This document shows, piece after piece, positions 52,501-64,000 of a stretch of DNA of 64,000 nucleotides (positions are counted from its first letter, which is position 1; every line of letters starts with the position of its first letter). The position numbers and the translations under genes were made by a program. The stretch comes from Actinoallomurus iriomotensis (GTDB lineage: Bacteria; Actinomycetota; Actinomycetes; Streptosporangiales; Streptosporangiaceae), in contig NZ_BSTJ01000001.1 in NCBI RefSeq assembly GCF_030269445.1, positions 1,699,898 to 1,763,897 of the forward strand, in the 5' to 3' direction. The notes beneath the pieces were generated by a model, which was given only the letters and a program-made list of their open reading frames with translations, was not told the DNA's origin and made no database searches.

Positions 52501-54711
52501 TTACGGTCGCCAGGCCTGGAGGAGCCAGTCGAGGAACGGCGACCCATCGGCCGGTTCGTCGCCGTGTCCCGGTTCGTCGCCGTGTCCCGGCTTGTCGCCG
52601 GCCTTGGCATCTCCCTTCTCCTTGTCCTTCTTGTCCTTGTCCTCCTCTTCCTCGCCGCTCCCCTTGCGGAAGAAGCCGCCGCTGGGCGCGCTGAACGCGT
52701 GCTCGGGCACACCCTGCAACGCCTCGGTCATCGTGTCGCGCCAGATGGGCGCCGGGACGTCCGCGCCGTACACCTGCGCGAAGCAGCCCTCGCCGAGGCA
52801 GACGTCACGCAGCGGGTGCTTGTAGCCGCCGCGCGGGTCCCCCACCCAGACGGCGCTCGCCATGTCGGGCGTGTACCCGGCGAACCAGGCGGAGGAGAAG
52901 TTGTCCACCGTACCGGTCTTGCCCGCCGCCGGACGGCCGATCTCGTTGCCCTTGGCCGTGCCCTTGGTCAGCACTCCGCCGAGCACATGGTTGACCGCGT
53001 CGGCGACGTCACTGTCGACCGCCTGGTGGCAGCCGGCGCTCGGAACCCTCACCGGCCCCTTCGGCGAACTGATGCTCGTGATGGCGATCGGCGAGCAGTA
53101 CCGGCCGCGCGCGCCGAACGCCGCGTACGCCGCCGCCAGCCGTACCGGCGAGACGGTGTTGAAGCCGAGCGTGAAGGACGGGTACTGCTCGAGCTTGCCG
53201 CCGGTGGCCTTGCGCATGCCGAGCCGGGTGGCCATCTTGTACGTCTCGCACAGGCCGACCTTGCGTTCGAGTTCGAGGAAGAACGTGTTCACCGAGTGCC
53301 AGGTGCCGGTGACCAGCGTGAAGTCATGGCCGCCCTCGCCGTCGCCGGCGTTGCCGAGCGCGGTCGAGTCGCCGACACGGTTACCGGCGCAGTCGTGGAA
53401 GCCGGTCGGCACGAACTCCTTGGGCGCGAACAGCTTGTCGCCGAACGCCATGTCCTGGCGAAGCGCCTCGGCCAACGTGAACACCTTGAACGTCGAACCC
53501 GCCTGCATGCCGAGGCTGGAGCCGTGGTCGGAGTCGGCCGCGAGGTTCACCCACATCATGCCGCGCTTGCTGCTGTCACCGAGCTTGCGGTCGATCGCCA
53601 TCGCGGTGATCTCCCCCGTGCCCGGCCGGACGAGGACCTCGGCGGCGGCCTTGCCGGAGGAGTTCTTCGGCGGCACGTGCCGGTTCACCGCGTGCTGGGC
53701 GGCCTTCTGCATCTTGGGTTCGAGCGTGGTGTGAATCTCCAGCCCGCCGCGTTGCAGCAGCGCCCGCCGCTGCCGCAGACTCTTGCCGAAGACCGGGTTG
53801 CCCAGGATCTCCCTCTGCACGTAGTCGCAGAAGAACGGCGCCGAACTGGTCACGCAGCCGTTCGGCGTTTTGGTGATTTTGAGTTTGACCGGCTGGACGC
53901 GGGCGGCCGCGGCGTCCGCCGGCGTGATCACCTTGAGCTGGAGCATGCGGTTCAGCACGAGGTCGCGTCGTTGCCGGCCGCGTTTGGGGTGCAGGTGGGG
54001 GTTGTAGGTCGTCGGGGAGCGCACGATCCCGGCGAGCATCGCGGCCTGGGCGAGCGTGAGGTCCGCGGCGTGCACGCCGAAGTAGTGCCGGGCCGCCGCC
54101 TCGACCCCGTACGCGCCGTCGCCGAAGTAGGCGATGTTGAGGTACTTCTCCAGGATCTGGTCCTTGGTGAACCTCTTCTCCAGCCCCACCGCGTAGCGGA
54201 GTTCGCGCAGCTTGCGGCCGGCGGTCGGCTCCAGCGCGCTCCGGCGTTCCTGCGCGTTGTCGGCCATCTCCGCGAGGGCGTTCTTGATGTACTGCTGGCT
54301 GAGCGTCGACCCGCCCTGGATGACCTCACCGGCCTGCAGGTTGGTGATCACCGCGCGCACGGTGCCCTTGACGTCGAGCGCGCCGTGCTCGTAGAAGCGG
54401 CTGTCCTCGATCGCCACGATCGCCTTGCGCATGATCGGGGCGACCTGGGCGAACGGCACCTCGACGCGGTTCTCGTAGTAGAAGGTGGCGAGTTTGCTGC
54501 CGTCGGCCGCGAGGATCACCGAGCTCTGCGGCAGCGCCGGAGTCACCAGGTCGGCGGGCAGCTTCTGGAACCCACGGTCGGCCGCGCGCACGCTCAGCCC
54601 GCCCATCAGCGCGTACGGGAGCAGCAGCGCCGCGGTCAGCATGCCCGCGATGAAGCCGACGGTCGCCAGATCGCGGAGCCTGGCGAGCGTATCTCCCGTT
54701 TTCGCCCCCAC
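52501..54711 (-). CDS. Class A penicillin-binding protein, second tandem copy
   Basis: A 736-residue paralogue of the downstream PBP: helix about 14-36, glycosyltransferase (IVAIEDSRFYEHGALDVKGT; GGSTLSQQYIKNALAE), transpeptidase with GSTFKVFTLAEAL, WHSVNTFF and GRPAAGKTGTVDN. It lacks a PASTA domain and instead ends in a Lys/Asp/Gly-rich low-complexity tail (KKDKEKGDAKAGDKPGHGDE). GTG start. The two genes are 75 bases apart on one strand and probably form an operon from a duplication. Confidence 0.92.
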   Translation of the reverse strand: MGAKTGDTLARLRDLATVGFIAGMLTAALLLPYALMGGLSVRAADRGFQKLPADLVTPALPQSSVILAADGSKLATFYYENRVEVPFAQVAPIMRKAIVAIEDSRFYEHGALDVKGTVRAVITNLQAGEVIQGGSTLSQQYIKNALAEMADNAQERRSALEPTAGRKLRELRYAVGLEKRFTKDQILEKYLNIAYFGDGAYGVEAAARHYFGVHAADLTLAQAAMLAGIVRSPTTYNPHLHPKRGRQRRDLVLNRMLQLKVITPADAAAARVQPVKLKITKTPNGCVTSSAPFFCDYVQREILGNPVFGKSLRQRRALLQRGGLEIHTTLEPKMQKAAQHAVNRHVPPKNSSGKAAAEVLVRPGTGEITAMAIDRKLGDSSKRGMMWVNLAADSDHGSSLGMQAGSTFKVFTLAEALRQDMAFGDKLFAPKEFVPTGFHDCAGNRVGDSTALGNAGDGEGGHDFTLVTGTWHSVNTFFLELERKVGLCETYKMATRLGMRKATGGKLEQYPSFTLGFNTVSPVRLAAAYAAFGARGRYCSPIAITSISSPKGPVRVPSAGCHQAVDSDVADAVNHVLGGVLTKGTAKGNEIGRPAAGKTGTVDNFSSAWFAGYTPDMASAVWVGDPRGGYKHPLRDVCLGEGCFAQVYGADVPAPIWRDTMTEALQGVPEHAFSAPSGGFFRKGSGEEEEDKDKKDKEKGDAKAGDKPGHGDEPGHGDEPADGSPFLDWLLQAWRP

Positions 54712-54820
54712 AATCCGCGGTCATCCCCACACGCGCGGTAACCGGAAACCTTGGGCGGCGTTTCGTCGGTTACCGGCGCTCTGAGAGCCTCCTGGCGTTC
54801 CGCGCCGATATGGTGCCCGG

Positions 54821-55381
54821 ATGGCCCACAAGGATCACCGGGTGACCCTGCGCCCGCTCACCGCCGGCGACGAGCACGAGTTCCTCGCCCTGGTGGCCGC
54901 GAGCGCGGAGCTGCACCGGCCGTGGATGTCGCTGCCCGACACTCCCCCGAAGTTCCGCGCCTACGTCACGCGCTACGAGGGGCCGGACGAGGAGTCGCAC
55001 CTCGTCTGCCGGCGTGACACCGGGGCCATCGTGGGCCTGATCAACATCAACAGCATCATCCGCGGGCGTTTCCAGTCCGCCTCCCTCGGCTACGCGGCGT
55101 TCGCCTCGTCGGCCGGCCGGGGATACATGTCCGAAGGGCTCGACCTGGTGGTTCGGCACGCCTTCGAGCAGCTGCGGCTGCACCGGCTGGAGGCCCAGAT
55201 CCAGTCGGAGAACCACGCCTCCATCCGGCTGGTCCGCCGGGCCGGATTCCGCAACGAGGGCTGCTCACCGGACCTGCTGTTCATCGACGGGGCCTGGCGG
55301 GACCACGAACGCTGGGCCATCACCAACGCGATGGCCGGCATCGTCCCCGCCGAGCCGCACCCGACGCTGCCCGAGCGCTGA
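54821..55381 (+). CDS. GNAT family N-acetyltransferase (RimJ-like)
   Basis: A 186-residue acetyltransferase with RimJ/RimL-like features: VTLRPLTAGDEHEFLALVAA, SLGYAAFASSAGRGYMSEGL (acetyl-CoA loop) and HRLEAQIQSENHASIRLVRR AGF. It could acetylate ribosomal-protein N-termini, amino acids or antibiotics. Stands alone, convergent with the following DUF4287 gene by three bases. Confidence 0.87.
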   Translation: MAHKDHRVTLRPLTAGDEHEFLALVAASAELHRPWMSLPDTPPKFRAYVTRYEGPDEESHLVCRRDTGAIVGLININSIIRGRFQSASLGYAAFASSAGRGYMSEGLDLVVRHAFEQLRLHRLEAQIQSENHASIRLVRRAGFRNEGCSPDLLFIDGAWRDHERWAITNAMAGIVPAEPHPTLPER

Positions 55382-55384
55382 CGC

Positions 55385-55591
55385 CTACTCGCGTCCGGCC
55401 AAGCTGTGCGCGACCAGGGCGTTGGCGTGCCCGTGCCCGAGGCCGTGCTCGGTCTTGAGCCAGTTGACGAGCTCCATGTGCCTGGTCAGCGGCGAACCCT
55501 CGATCAGCGCCAGCCATTCGGTGACGGGACGGCCGTACTTCTTCTCGATCGACGGAAAATAGCTGGCAGGACCCTTCACAGGATCAGTCAT
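55385..55591 (-). CDS. DUF4287 domain protein, second copy
   Basis: A 68-residue protein: PASYFPSIEKKYGRPVTEW, LALIEGSPLTRHMELVNWLK and TEHGLGHGHANALVAHSL match DUF4287, like the protein at 35447 but only distantly similar outside the core. ATG 55591 was chosen; another ATG lies 12 bases upstream. It may share a transcript with mazG. Confidence 0.82.
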   Translation of the reverse strand: MTDPVKGPASYFPSIEKKYGRPVTEWLALIEGSPLTRHMELVNWLKTEHGLGHGHANALVAHSLAGRE

Positions 55592-55655
55592 GGGGGCCAT
55601 CATGCCAGCCGCCACCGACAGACCCGAGCGCACCTCCGGATGACGCCCCTGCGGC

Positions 55656-56591
55656 TCAGGACTCGCCGGAGTCCTCCCAGTCGCGGACGCGGTCGTGGAA
55701 GCGCCTCGCGGCGGCGCGAAGCTCGGCCTCCGGGTCGCGGCCCTCCTCGCGCAACCGGTTGACCAGGGCGAACAACTCCGCGCCGGTCCCCTCGTCGGAG
55801 AACAGCTCCGCCGGGACACCCGCCTTGGCGGCGCGTCGCTGCAGCTTGGCCGCGAGCGACAGCGCGGGCTGGCCCATCGGCACGCCGTGGAAGATCGACG
55901 CGTCCTCTCCGCGCTCGGCCGACTTGATCTTGTCCCAGTTGGCGTTGACCTCGTCGGCGTCGGCGACCGTGACCTCGCCGAACACGTGCGGATGGCGGCG
56001 GACCAGCTTGGCCACGATGCCCTCGGACACATCGTCGACGGTGAAGTCGTCGGACACCTCCGCGTGGAAGGCGACCTGCATGAGCACGTCGCCGAGCTCC
56101 TCGCGGAGGGCCTCCAGGTCGCCGCTCTCGATCGTGTCGACGACCTCGTACGCCTCTTCGAGCAGGTACGGCGCGAGGGAGGCGTGCGTCTGCTCGCGGT
56201 CCCACGGGCACTCGCGGCGCAGCGTCTCCATCACCGTGACCAGGTCGAGGAAGCGTGCGCCCGGCAGGTCGTACGCGCCGTGCACGACCTCCACCTCGGG
56301 CGGGTCGTCCATGCCGATGAGGGCCGTGCCGACCGCGCGCATCAGGGCCTCGTCGCCGTCTTCGGCGGCCAGCCACACGACCGTGCCGTCCGCCGCGGCG
56401 CGCACGAGGGCCGCCGCGTCCGGGTCGGTCACCTCGACCTCGATCCCGGCGGCGGCGATGTACGGCAGCTGTGGGTGCTCGGCCGAGCCGGTCAGGACCC
56501 GGCCGGCCGTGCGCAGCGCCTGCCAGGCCGGCCAGGTCAGCTGCCCCGGCGCGACGCGGGGCGAGGACGCGAGGAAGGTCAGAGTTGGCAC
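55656..56591 (-). CDS. mazG: Nucleoside triphosphate pyrophosphohydrolase MazG
   Basis: A 311-residue enzyme. The catalytic domain (about 120-225) has LLEEAYEVVDTIESGDLEAL then REELGDVLMQVAFHAEV, the EExxE-ExxD metal site. It hydrolyses NTPs, including damaged ones, to NMP. The N-terminal 110 residues (LTFLASSPRVAPGQLTWPAW) are the extra domain of actinobacterial MazG. GTG start overlaps the stop of the SurA-like lipoprotein gene by 13 bases. Confidence 0.92.
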   Translation of the reverse strand: MPTLTFLASSPRVAPGQLTWPAWQALRTAGRVLTGSAEHPQLPYIAAAGIEVEVTDPDAAALVRAAADGTVVWLAAEDGDEALMRAVGTALIGMDDPPEVEVVHGAYDLPGARFLDLVTVMETLRRECPWDREQTHASLAPYLLEEAYEVVDTIESGDLEALREELGDVLMQVAFHAEVSDDFTVDDVSEGIVAKLVRRHPHVFGEVTVADADEVNANWDKIKSAERGEDASIFHGVPMGQPALSLAAKLQRRAAKAGVPAELFSDEGTGAELFALVNRLREEGRDPEAELRAAARRFHDRVRDWEDSGES

Positions 56592-57298
56592 TTGATCTCA
56601 CCGGCGGCATCGGGAGTGCCGGAGTCGGGGGTGGACAGATGGGGGCAGACCGGGCCGAGCGAGATCGTCTGGTCGTCGAACTCGCCGAAGCGCGGGTTCA
56701 CCGTGATGCCGACGTGCCGCTTGGCGTTCGCGTAGTCGCCCGCGAGCCGCTGCAGCACCTGCTGCCCCTGCTGCTGGTCGACGGGCTGGTCGGGGTTGAC
56801 CCCGTACCGCTGGAGCATCGTCCGCTGGATCAGCACGCTCCGCGCGTAGTCCTCGTCGTAGGAGGTCGGCAGGCCCTGCGCCACGACGTACGCGTCGAGG
56901 CTCTGCTGGCCGCCCTGGGACGCGATGAAGGCGTCCACCTGGCCCGGCGCGGTGGACACGTGCTGTTCGCGGGCGACCTCGTCCCACAGGCGGATCTGGA
57001 TCACCTTGTACAGCACGCTGCGCTGCGGCGAGGACGGGTCGTACGGGCCCTGCTGCTGCCCTGCCTGCTGACCCGCCTGCTGCCGCTGGGCCTCCTTCGC
57101 CGCGGCGACGATCTGGCCCGCCTGGGGGTAGTGCGGCAGCTCCTTGGCCCACTGGTTCGCGGCGGAGTCGACCTTGGAGACGGAGATGCGGTCATGGCCG
57201 ACGATGGCGGCGGCGCCCGGCTGCACGGGGCCGCACGCGGCCAGGGCGGTACCGGCGGCCAGTGCGCAGACGGCGGTCTTCAGCGACTTACGGAACAC
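56579..57298 (-). CDS. SurA N-terminal-like lipoprotein
   Basis: A 239-residue secreted lipoprotein (signal peptide with lipobox TALAAC, Cys about 21). The region about 30-150 resembles the SurA/trigger-factor-like N-domain (VGHDRISVSKVDSAANQWAK), with a Gln-rich insert (QQAGQQAGQQQG). It ends in INPRFGEFDD-type sequence (VNPRFGEFDDQTISLGP) found in actinobacterial homologues. Role in folding secreted proteins is likely but unproven. GTG start after AGAAGGACA. The position between mazG and mfd is conserved in actinobacteria. Confidence 0.82.
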   Translation of the reverse strand: MFRKSLKTAVCALAAGTALAACGPVQPGAAAIVGHDRISVSKVDSAANQWAKELPHYPQAGQIVAAAKEAQRQQAGQQAGQQQGPYDPSSPQRSVLYKVIQIRLWDEVAREQHVSTAPGQVDAFIASQGGQQSLDAYVVAQGLPTSYDEDYARSVLIQRTMLQRYGVNPDQPVDQQQGQQVLQRLAGDYANAKRHVGITVNPRFGEFDDQTISLGPVCPHLSTPDSGTPDAAGEIKCQL

Positions 57299-57336
57299 GC
57301 GTGTCCTTCTCGTTTCGTGGCTCTCGGGGAACCATC

Positions 57337-60903
<3,567 letters not shown>

Positions 60904-61086
60904 GAGCTCACAGAGGCGGGCAGCGGGAAACACCCGAAGGCAGTGGCGCCCCCAGGGGTTCCCAGCCTACGCGCACCCGGTTACCACAGGGGCGCCTCCC
61001 CATGAGGAGCGGTAAGACGAAACGCACCACACGGACAAAGTCGATTGCGAGCACGATGCGGATGCGGGCGACTACTCTCCGGAGTT

Positions 61087-61791
61087 GTGACCGACCTGCG
61101 AACACCGCCGATTCACGACGGTGGCCTGTTCCCAGCACGCGTCCGGGAGTACGCCCTCGAGAGGCCCATGCAGCGGCTCGCGATCCTCGACGCCGGCTGC
61201 GGGTGGGCGCGCGAGATCGAGCTGGCCGCCCATGAGTGCGTCATCACCGGCGTGGACGACGACCAGCCGCCGCTGCGCGCGCACACGGAGTCGCGGCGTG
61301 ACCTCGACAGCTGGCAGCTGGGCGACCTGCGCACCGTCCCGATGCCGCCGCGCGTGTACGACGTGGTCCGCGCCTCGCACCTGATCGAGCGGATCGCGCA
61401 CGCGGAACTCGTGCTCGACCGCTTCGTCGCCGCGCTGAAACCGGGCGGGATGATGGTCGTGCGGTTCCGCGACCGCGCCGGCGCCTTCGGCTACCTCGAC
61501 CGTCGACTGCCGCACTGGCTGCGGCAGCTGCTGTGGCACCACGAGCAGCCGCCGCCGGCCGTGTACGACCGGGTCGCCTCGCTGGAGGGCATGCGCTGGT
61601 ACTGCATGATGCGCGGGCTGGTCATCGCCGAGGAGATCACCTCGCGCGACACCGTGACCGGCTTCGGACGCGTGATGGGCATCGCGTTCCGTGTCGTGGC
61701 GCTGCTCGGCCGCGGCCGGGTGACCTCGGCCTACAGTGAGGTCACCATGGTGATCCGCAAGCCGGAAAACCGCTTCGCCCGCATCATCTGA
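61087..61791 (+). CDS. Class I SAM-dependent methyltransferase-like protein
   Basis: A 234-residue methyltransferase-like protein: motif I LAILDAGCGWAREIELA at about 31-47, ITGVDDDQPPLRAH (motif II), LKPGGMMVVRF near 126, then an atypical C-terminal part with WYCMMRGLVIAEEITSRDTV. The Cys and Trp in motif I are unusual but the Gly residues are kept. GTG start. Substrate unknown. Confidence 0.8.
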   Translation: MTDLRTPPIHDGGLFPARVREYALERPMQRLAILDAGCGWAREIELAAHECVITGVDDDQPPLRAHTESRRDLDSWQLGDLRTVPMPPRVYDVVRASHLIERIAHAELVLDRFVAALKPGGMMVVRFRDRAGAFGYLDRRLPHWLRQLLWHHEQPPPAVYDRVASLEGMRWYCMMRGLVIAEEITSRDTVTGFGRVMGIAFRVVALLGRGRVTSAYSEVTMVIRKPENRFARII

Positions 61792-61852
61792 GGTGTCCTG
61801 TGCAGCGCGTACAGTGCAATGGTCAGGGGTCTAGACACGATCGGAGTCCGCG

Positions 61853-63373
61853 TTGACCACCGAAACCGGCGAGCTGCGCGATCTGCCGACTCTCACGCCG
61901 GGCCCGGCCGAGCTGGCCGACCTCGAGCTCCTGCTGAACGGCGCGTTCCAGCCGCTCACCGGATTCCTGGGCGCGGTCGACGCCGCGACCGTCGCGGCGG
62001 CCGGGCGGCTGTCCGACGGCACGCCCTGGCCGGTGCCGGTGACGCTCGCCGTCCCCGAGGACCTGGTGAAGGAAGAACGCCTGATCCTGACCGATCCCGA
62101 AGGCGTGCCGCTCGCGGTGCTGACCGCGGCCGAGGCGTGGAAGGAACCCGCGCCCGCGCCGGACGCCCTGGCCGACGCCGACCCGCTGCGCGAGCCGGCC
62201 CCCTCGGGATGGCGGATGGCCGGACCGGTCACGCCGCTGCGCACACCCGAGCACGGCCCGTTCCGCGGGCTCCGCGTACCGCCGGACGAGGTGCGCCTGG
62301 AGCTGGCGGGCGCCCCGGCCCTCGCCGTCGCGACGCGCACGCCGCTGCACCGGCGTCAGCTCGGACAGTTGCGCCAGCTCGCCGAGAAGCTCGGCGCGCG
62401 GGTCCTCGTCCTGCCGCTCCTGGGCGAGGGCGGCCACGACGCGCTCGTGCGCGCGGTGCTGAGCGTGCGCCGCGACCTGCCGGGCGACGCGCTGGTCGTG
62501 CCCGTGCCGCTGGCCGAACGCCACGGACGCGAGCTGCTGCTCACCGCGCACGTCGCCGCCGCGTACGGCGCGACGCATCTGTTCGCGCCGTCGTTCACCG
62601 CGGCCGACGAGGAGGCGGCGCCGCTGACGCTCGCCGCTCCGGAGCCGTGGGCGTTCGACGAGAGCCTCGACGTGTGGCGGCCGACCGCCAAGATCGAGCC
62701 TGATGACGTGCGCGACGAGCCGACCGACGAGGAGTTGGCCGACCTGCTCGACCGCGGCGAGGAGATCCCCGAGTGGTTCACCACGCCCGCGGTGGCCGAG
62801 GAGCTGCGGCGCGCCCACCCGCCGCGGCACCGGCGGGGCGTGACGGTGTTCTTCACGGGCCTGTCCGGCTCGGGCAAGTCGACGCTCGCGCGCGGCCTGT
62901 CCGACATGCTGGTCGAGCGCGGCGGCCGTACGGTGACGCTGCTGGACGGCGACGTCGTCCGCCGGCTGCTGTCGGCCGGCCTGACGTTCTCCCGCGAGGA
63001 CCGCGACCTCAACATCCGCCGCATCGGGTACGTCGCGGCCGAGATCACCCGCCATGGCGGGGTGGCCGTCTGCGCCCCGATCGCCCCGTACGCCGCCACC
63101 CGCGCGGAGGTGCGCCGCATGGTGGAGGCGGCCGGCGACTTCGTCCTCGTCCACGTGTCCACGCCGCTGGCCGAGTGCGAGCGCCGTGACCGCAAGGGCC
63201 TGTACGCCAAGGCGCGGGCCGGCGTCATCCCGGAGTTCACCGGCATCTCCGACCCGTACGAAGCGCCGGAGGACGCGGACCTGACGATCGACACGTCCGG
63301 CCTGTCCCCGCACGACGCCGTGACGCGGGTCTTCGACCACCTCGTCGCCGGAGACTGGGTCCGCACCGGCTGA
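61853..63373 (+). CDS. APS kinase fused to degenerate ATP-sulfurylase region
   Basis: A 506-residue protein, TTG start with GGAG before it. Residues about 1-300 resemble ATP sulfurylase (AELADLELLLNGAFQPLTGF; VATRTPLHRRQLGQL), but the catalytic HxxH reads HRRQ and RNP reads RTP, so the sulfurylase site is probably dead. Residues about 320-506 are an intact APS kinase with Walker A GLSGSGKST, LLDGDVVRRL, EITRHGGVAVCAPIAPYAAT. It makes PAPS from APS. The nearby TauE exporter fits sulfur metabolism. Confidence 0.87.
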   Translation: MTTETGELRDLPTLTPGPAELADLELLLNGAFQPLTGFLGAVDAATVAAAGRLSDGTPWPVPVTLAVPEDLVKEERLILTDPEGVPLAVLTAAEAWKEPAPAPDALADADPLREPAPSGWRMAGPVTPLRTPEHGPFRGLRVPPDEVRLELAGAPALAVATRTPLHRRQLGQLRQLAEKLGARVLVLPLLGEGGHDALVRAVLSVRRDLPGDALVVPVPLAERHGRELLLTAHVAAAYGATHLFAPSFTAADEEAAPLTLAAPEPWAFDESLDVWRPTAKIEPDDVRDEPTDEELADLLDRGEEIPEWFTTPAVAEELRRAHPPRHRRGVTVFFTGLSGSGKSTLARGLSDMLVERGGRTVTLLDGDVVRRLLSAGLTFSREDRDLNIRRIGYVAAEITRHGGVAVCAPIAPYAATRAEVRRMVEAAGDFVLVHVSTPLAECERRDRKGLYAKARAGVIPEFTGISDPYEAPEDADLTIDTSGLSPHDAVTRVFDHLVAGDWVRTG

Positions 63374-63478
63374 GCCGAAAAGCCGGGCCGACAGGTCCGT
63401 TTACCACCACTCTGGTGGTCATTGTCCGCCGGAAGGTACGCTGGGGCGAGTTGCCTAGTTTGCCGGTAGGACATACAG

Positions 63479-64000
63479 ATGCACTTCGACTTCACGATGG
63501 CGGCGGGGGCGCTCCTCGTGTCGGTCATCGTCGGCCTGACCGGCATGGGCGGCGGCGCCCTGATGACGCCGATGCTCACCGTGCTCTTCGGCGTTCCACC
63601 GCTCACCGCCGTCTCCAGCGACCTCGTCGCCGCGGCGATCATGAAGCCGGTGGGCAGCCTCGTGCACCTGCGTCACGGCACCGTCAACCTCCGCCTCGTC
63701 GGCTGGCTCTGCGCGGGCTCGGTGCCCTCCGCCTTCTGCGGCGTGCTCATCGCCCGCGCCCTCGGGGACGGCAGCGGGGTGCAGGACGTGATCGGCAAGG
63801 CGATGGGCGTGGCCCTCCTCATGGCCGCCGCCGGCCTGGCCATCCGCGGGTACCTCGCGATGAAGGACCGGGCCTCCCGCCGCCCCGACCGCCGTACGGC
63901 CGCTCCCGGCTCACCGGCCTCCGAGCCCCCGCCCGTCATCGCCGTACGGCCGGTCCCCACAGTGATCGTCGGGATCGTCGGCGGCCTGAGCGTGGGCATG
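63479..64000 (+). CDS. TauE/SafE family sulfite exporter, N-terminal part
   Basis: The frame is open to the window end. The 174 visible residues have about four hydrophobic segments and the TauE N-terminus GALLVSVIVGLTGMGGGALM followed by TPMLTVLFGVPPLTAVSSDL. TauE proteins export sulfite or sulfonates or take up organosulfur compounds. It lies 105 bases after the APS kinase. A small hydrophilic loop at about 125-155 precedes the second repeat. Confidence 0.85.
   Translation, partial: MHFDFTMAAGALLVSVIVGLTGMGGGALMTPMLTVLFGVPPLTAVSSDLVAAAIMKPVGSLVHLRHGTVNLRLVGWLCAGSVPSAFCGVLIARALGDGSGVQDVIGKAMGVALLMAAAGLAIRGYLAMKDRASRRPDRRTAAPGSPASEPPPVIAVRPVPTVIVGIVGGLSVGM

Noticed and set aside
49933-54711. 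Direct repeat or insertion sequence
   Set aside because: Similarity is explained by two paralogous PBP genes with many silent and amino-acid differences.
61087-61791. Continuing the mfd-region open frame upstream to 61045
   Set aside because: The extra N-terminal residues (MRARCGCG...) have no family match; GTG at 61087 with GGAG fits better.

Overview
The window is chromosomal DNA of a high-GC actinomycete. GC is about 70%, GTG and TTG starts are common, and the gene set includes a BldC-type regulator, Scr1/DUF397-type regulators, F420-type flavin proteins and a Stealth protein. A Streptosporangiales-type genome (Actinomadura or Nonomuraea relatives) fits best; that placement is inference. 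I see no rRNA, CRISPR array, integrase or intact insertion sequence.

Layout. 0-13.6 kb: the C-terminal part of an M1 metallopeptidase, a small Cys-rich protein, a divergent MFS/Lrp pair, a Tat-exported hydrolase, threonine ammonia-lyase, a Stealth sugar-phosphate transferase, a ROK kinase, a FIST protein, and a MoxR-type AAA+/VWA pair. 13.7-17.4 kb: a compact minus-strand cassette of two nearly identical 26-residue peptides, an M50 membrane protease with a PqqD-like N-terminus, and a TPR protein. This is the strongest candidate for an undescribed system. 17.5-20.2 kb: accessory DNA with a broken SUKH gene, a four-gene overlapping operon ending in a BldC-like regulator, and an XRE/DUF397 pair. 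20.3-21.6 kb: a Gly/Asp-rich 42-residue peptide overlapping a protein-isoaspartate-methyltransferase homologue, an imiditide-like arrangement. 21.7-37.8 kb: regulator/transporter pairs (one MFS gene frameshifted), an SDR, cystathionine gamma-synthase and beta-synthase, an MMPL transporter, two PQQ-like lipoproteins, a thiolase, a 161-bp MITE, and a methyltransferase/TetR divergon with twin operators. 37.8-64 kb: mostly conserved housekeeping genes: YccA, a tRNA-like gene, NDH-2, UdgB, the ppx-DUF501-ftsB-eno cluster, a sulfate ABC transporter with an Rrf2 regulator, two tandem class A PBPs, mazG, a SurA-like lipoprotein, mfd, an APS kinase fused to a degenerate ATP-sulfurylase region, and a partial TauE exporter.

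The clearest shared metabolic theme is sulfur: sulfate import with Rrf2, APS kinase, TauE, and both transsulfuration enzymes. The peptide cassette (13.7-17.4 kb) and the peptide/methyltransferase pair (20.3-21.6 kb) flank one block of actinomycete regulatory genes, so 13.7-21.6 kb reads as an accessory island dropped into conserved chromosome.
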